From Chloroflexota bacterium (GTDB lineage: Bacteria; Chloroflexota; Anaerolineae; Anaerolineales; UBA4823): a stretch of 7,286 nt of DNA. Under the pieces are notes generated by a model. The model made no database searches. It was not told where the DNA came from and saw only the letters and a program-made list of their open reading frames with translations. The stretch covers positions 1-7,286 of the forward strand of contig JAJZSS010000070.1 in NCBI GenBank assembly GCA_021849525.1, given 5' to 3'. Every line of letters begins with the position of its first letter. The stretch's first letter is position 1. Shown here piece after piece: positions 5,447 to 7,286 of this stretch. The position numbers were made by a program, and so were the translations under genes.

Positions 5447-7048
5447 TCAGGGTGAAGGCGTTGCGGCTTCATCCGACTTAACTGGTAAATGTTGTAAGTC
5501 CTCTACATGCAAGGCAGATTGGACCAGATCTTGCTTTAGGTCCCAGAGCCGCTGGGTAAGCGATACGTGGTAGATATGTGGATACATTAACCGCCGCACA
5601 CCGGCATCCAGGCGCTCGACATCGGCAACACGGCGGGCGCGTAGCGTATCCAGGTCTGGGATTTCGGCAATCACGCGCCCTTCGGCAAGATATTGGACGA
5701 GTAACGGCTCGACCTCCGAGAGGTTGTGCTTTTCGATGATGCGGAATTTTGTCTGGTTGCTGGCATGCCGCAAGACAATCCGTTCCATGCTGCGCGGATC
5801 CTCATCCTGCAGGCTCAGCAGGTCGGCGGTGGCTTTGCCGCGCTGGTCATATAATCTCCAGATATTTTTATATCCCGGGTTGGGCGTTTTTTCAGGTGAT
5901 TCAGAGATTTTAATGGCTGGCTGCCAGCGATTATCATGGTGGACGGCGACCAGCTTATAAACCCCACCCAGCGCCGGATCGCCCCAGGATGTGATCAGGC
6001 GAGTTCCGATCCCATATCCCAGACGTTTAACCAGATGGTCAGCATCGACGCCATAGCGGGGCGCTTCTTCCTGGATCTGGGTAATGATTTGCCAGATGAT
6101 GAGCTCATCCAGATTGTTTGACAGCATGATTGTAACGTCCGGGAACCCTGCCTCATCCAGCATGCGGGAGACCTGGATACTCAGATAAGCGAGGTCGCCT
6201 GAATCCAGGCGCACTCCAATCGGTCTGTGACCTTTAGCGCGCAGCTCCTGGAAAACCTGGATTGCGTTGGGTATCCCACTTTCTAGCGTATTGATTGTAT
6301 CCACCAGCAGCAAACAATCATCGGGATATACATCTGCGTAGGCTCGGAAAGCATCCAGCTCAGACATTCCCATGGCGATAAATAACTGCACCATACTGTG
6401 GGCATGGGTGCCTTTTGGCTGGACGCCTAACAGGGCGGAGACACCCACATTGGAAGTGAAATCGGCCCCACCGATCAGTGCGGCCCGCGCGCCAGCATTC
6501 CCGCCCAGCTCCTGGGCGCGCCGTAAACCGAATTCCATCATCAACTGCCCATGTCCAATCTCGCGCATCCGGGCGGCTTTGGTGGCAATCAGGGTCTGGA
6601 AATTCAACTGGTTCAGTAAGGCAGTCTCTAGAATTTGAGCCATTGCCAGCGGGCCGCGCACAACCGTTAAGGGAACATTGGGGTGGACTACCCGACCCTC
6701 TGGGATCGCAAACAGGTTGAGGGTTGAAAAATCGCCGTGTCTGCTCAACCAGTCCAAAAAATCATCTGCAAACAGGCGTGTTCCCGTACGGGTTTTCTGC
6801 GAACGCAAATATTCGATTTCATCCGCTTCGAAGCGCGTATTTTGCATCCAATCTACCAGCCACTCAAGTCCGGCCATAATACAATATCCGGCCTTATGGG
6901 TCCCGTAGTCGGGGTAATTGCGGAAATAGTGATCGAACTGGACCTGTTTTTCTTGCAAGCCCATTCGAAAATATAACTGGGCCATCGTAAACTGGTACAT
7001 ATCGGTGAACAGAATCCCTTCGGCTGTCTTACGTTTCTGCAGGCTCAA
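5447..7048 (-). CDS. pncB: Nicotinate phosphoribosyltransferase
   Basis: This enzyme joins nicotinate to PRPP, with ATP hydrolysis, giving nicotinate mononucleotide, the first committed step of NAD salvage by the Preiss-Handler route in the cytoplasm. Recognisable blocks: [10 protein letters not shown] (15-24) at the N-terminus; EFGLRRAQ (172-179), where nicotinate binds; GTHAHSMVQ (213-221), whose His217 corresponds to the autophosphorylated catalytic histidine; [17 protein letters not shown] (246-262); and [11 protein letters not shown] (280-290) of the phosphate-binding region. [12 protein letters not shown] block follows (344-354). At 533 residues it is close to the long form with a C-terminal extension (human NAPRT is ~538), longer than compact bacterial PncB. 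The start is TTG: AAAGGAG (7055-7061) lies exactly 6 nt upstream, and the next ATG would begin inside the conserved TDMYQF block. It is co-transcribed with envelope-type genes, 17 bp after the upstream toast-rack gene. Confidence 0.96.
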   Translation of the reverse strand: MSLQKRKTAEGILFTDMYQFTMAQLYFRMGLQEKQVQFDHYFRNYPDYGTHKAGYCIMAGLEWLVDWMQNTRFEADEIEYLRSQKTRTGTRLFADDFLDWLSRHGDFSTLNLFAIPEGRVVHPNVPLTVVRGPLAMAQILETALLNQLNFQTLIATKAARMREIGHGQLMMEFGLRRAQELGGNAGARAALIGGADFTSNVGVSALLGVQPKGTHAHSMVQLFIAMGMSELDAFRAYADVYPDDCLLLVDTINTLESGIPNAIQVFQELRAKGHRPIGVRLDSGDLAYLSIQVSRMLDEAGFPDVTIMLSNNLDELIIWQIITQIQEEAPRYGVDADHLVKRLGYGIGTRLITSWGDPALGGVYKLVAVHHDNRWQPAIKISESPEKTPNPGYKNIWRLYDQRGKATADLLSLQDEDPRSMERIVLRHASNQTKFRIIEKHNLSEVEPLLVQYLAEGRVIAEIPDLDTLRARRVADVERLDAGVRRLMYPHIYHVSLTQRLWDLKQDLVQSALHVEDLQHLPVKSDEAATPSP

Positions 7049-7054
7049 AATCTA

Positions 7055-7061
7055 CTCCTTT
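7055..7061 (-). promoter_or_regulatory. Ribosome binding site fixing the TTG start of pncB
   Basis: AAAGGAG on the - strand lies 6 nt before TTG at 7046-7048. No in-frame ATG occurs until residue 17, within a conserved motif. The site sits in the 17-bp gap after the upstream stop codon. Confidence 0.85.
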
Positions 7062-7065
7062 AAGG

Positions 7066-7286
7066 TTAATCGATAACGATGGATGCGATCCCGGTATCGA
7101 TGCTGATATCTACCTTGTTGGCTGCAGTCGTGTAGTCCGCTGTCTCATAAATATTACCGTTTTGTATGAACCGGAGTTGATCAATTTGGATGCTGGAAAG
7201 TCCGCCAGAATATTGGATCCGTCCGGCTACTTGGGATGGTATAGTCAGATGCACGGAAGTGACTCCAGACTCTATCCTGACCTGGG
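7066..7286 (-). CDS. Partial toast-rack/LiaF-type protein, C-terminal end
   Basis: This leftward frame is open from the right window edge to a TAA at 7066-7068, giving the last 72 residues of a protein whose start lies outside the window. A GTG at 7252-7254 is inside the frame but is not a credible start, since the domain is already under way before it. The fragment carries three copies of a strand motif: VRIESGVTSVHLTIP, IQYSGGLSSIQID and the C-terminal ISIDTGIASIVID, beginning at fragment residues 2, 23 and 60. Spacings of 21 and 37 residues equal those between the last three motif copies of the LiaF-like protein at 3231-4304. A DYTTAANKVD stretch matches the family's usual last turn. It is therefore the end of a toast-rack/DUF4097-like beta-repeat domain, probably extracytoplasmic. 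It is the first visible gene of the operon, 17 bp ahead of pncB. Confidence 0.8.
   Translation of the reverse strand, partial: QVRIESGVTSVHLTIPSQVAGRIQYSGGLSSIQIDQLRFIQNGNIYETADYTTAANKVDISIDTGIASIVID

Noticed and set aside
5425..5472. Upstream ATG extending the 213-residue membrane protein by 16 residues
   Set aside because: It would overlap the pncB 3' end, and the ATG at 5424 has a strong AAAGGAG at 6 nt.

Overview
The window looks like a piece of a Chloroflexota genome, most likely class Anaerolineae. This is inferred from protein style: a small LuxR-type regulator with a conserved 'SPREQQVAALACLGYTNRQIA' helix-turn-helix, an atypical Dpp/Opp permease pair, and LiaF/PspC 'toast-rack' membrane proteins packed around a nicotinate phosphoribosyltransferase. 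No rRNA, tRNA, CRISPR array or mobile element is visible.

Left part (1-1084). At the left edge a leftward gene starts at 270 and runs off the window. Its first ~60 codons look like a genuine protein, but its continuation is doubtful and crosses an 11-bp direct repeat. A G-rich tract lies between it and the next gene. A leftward gene (399-845) encodes a 148-aa regulator with a ribbon-helix-helix-like N-terminal half and a LuxR-type HTH C-terminal half. Its promoter is clear: TTGACT, 17 bp, TAAAAT. The spacer holds the perfect inverted repeat GAAC-N4-GTTC, which resembles the LexA/SOS box of Gram-positive bacteria.

Middle part (1085-3190). Two rightward, overlapping genes encode the two membrane permeases of a peptide/nickel (Dpp/Opp) ABC importer. 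A strong intrinsic terminator follows directly. No ATPase or substrate-binding gene is in this transcription unit, so partners must be encoded elsewhere.

Right part (3231-7286). Five leftward genes form one tight operon. In transcription order they are: the C-terminal end of a toast-rack (LiaF/DUF4097-like) protein cut by the window edge; pncB, for NAD salvage, with a TTG start; an all-helical membrane protein built from about four ~52-residue two-helix repeats; a PspC-domain protein; and a LiaF-like protein with a membrane domain plus a beta-repeat ectodomain. Gaps are 17, 22, 6 and -8 bp. The last three proteins share one two-helix membrane module. The first and last share a beta-repeat ectodomain with the same spacing between motif copies (21, then 37 residues). 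The set resembles envelope-stress sensing (Lia/Psp) modules; why an NAD-salvage enzyme sits inside it is open. The three clearest Shine-Dalgarno sites all lie exactly 6 nt before their start codons and fix the starts at 7048, 5424 and 4304.
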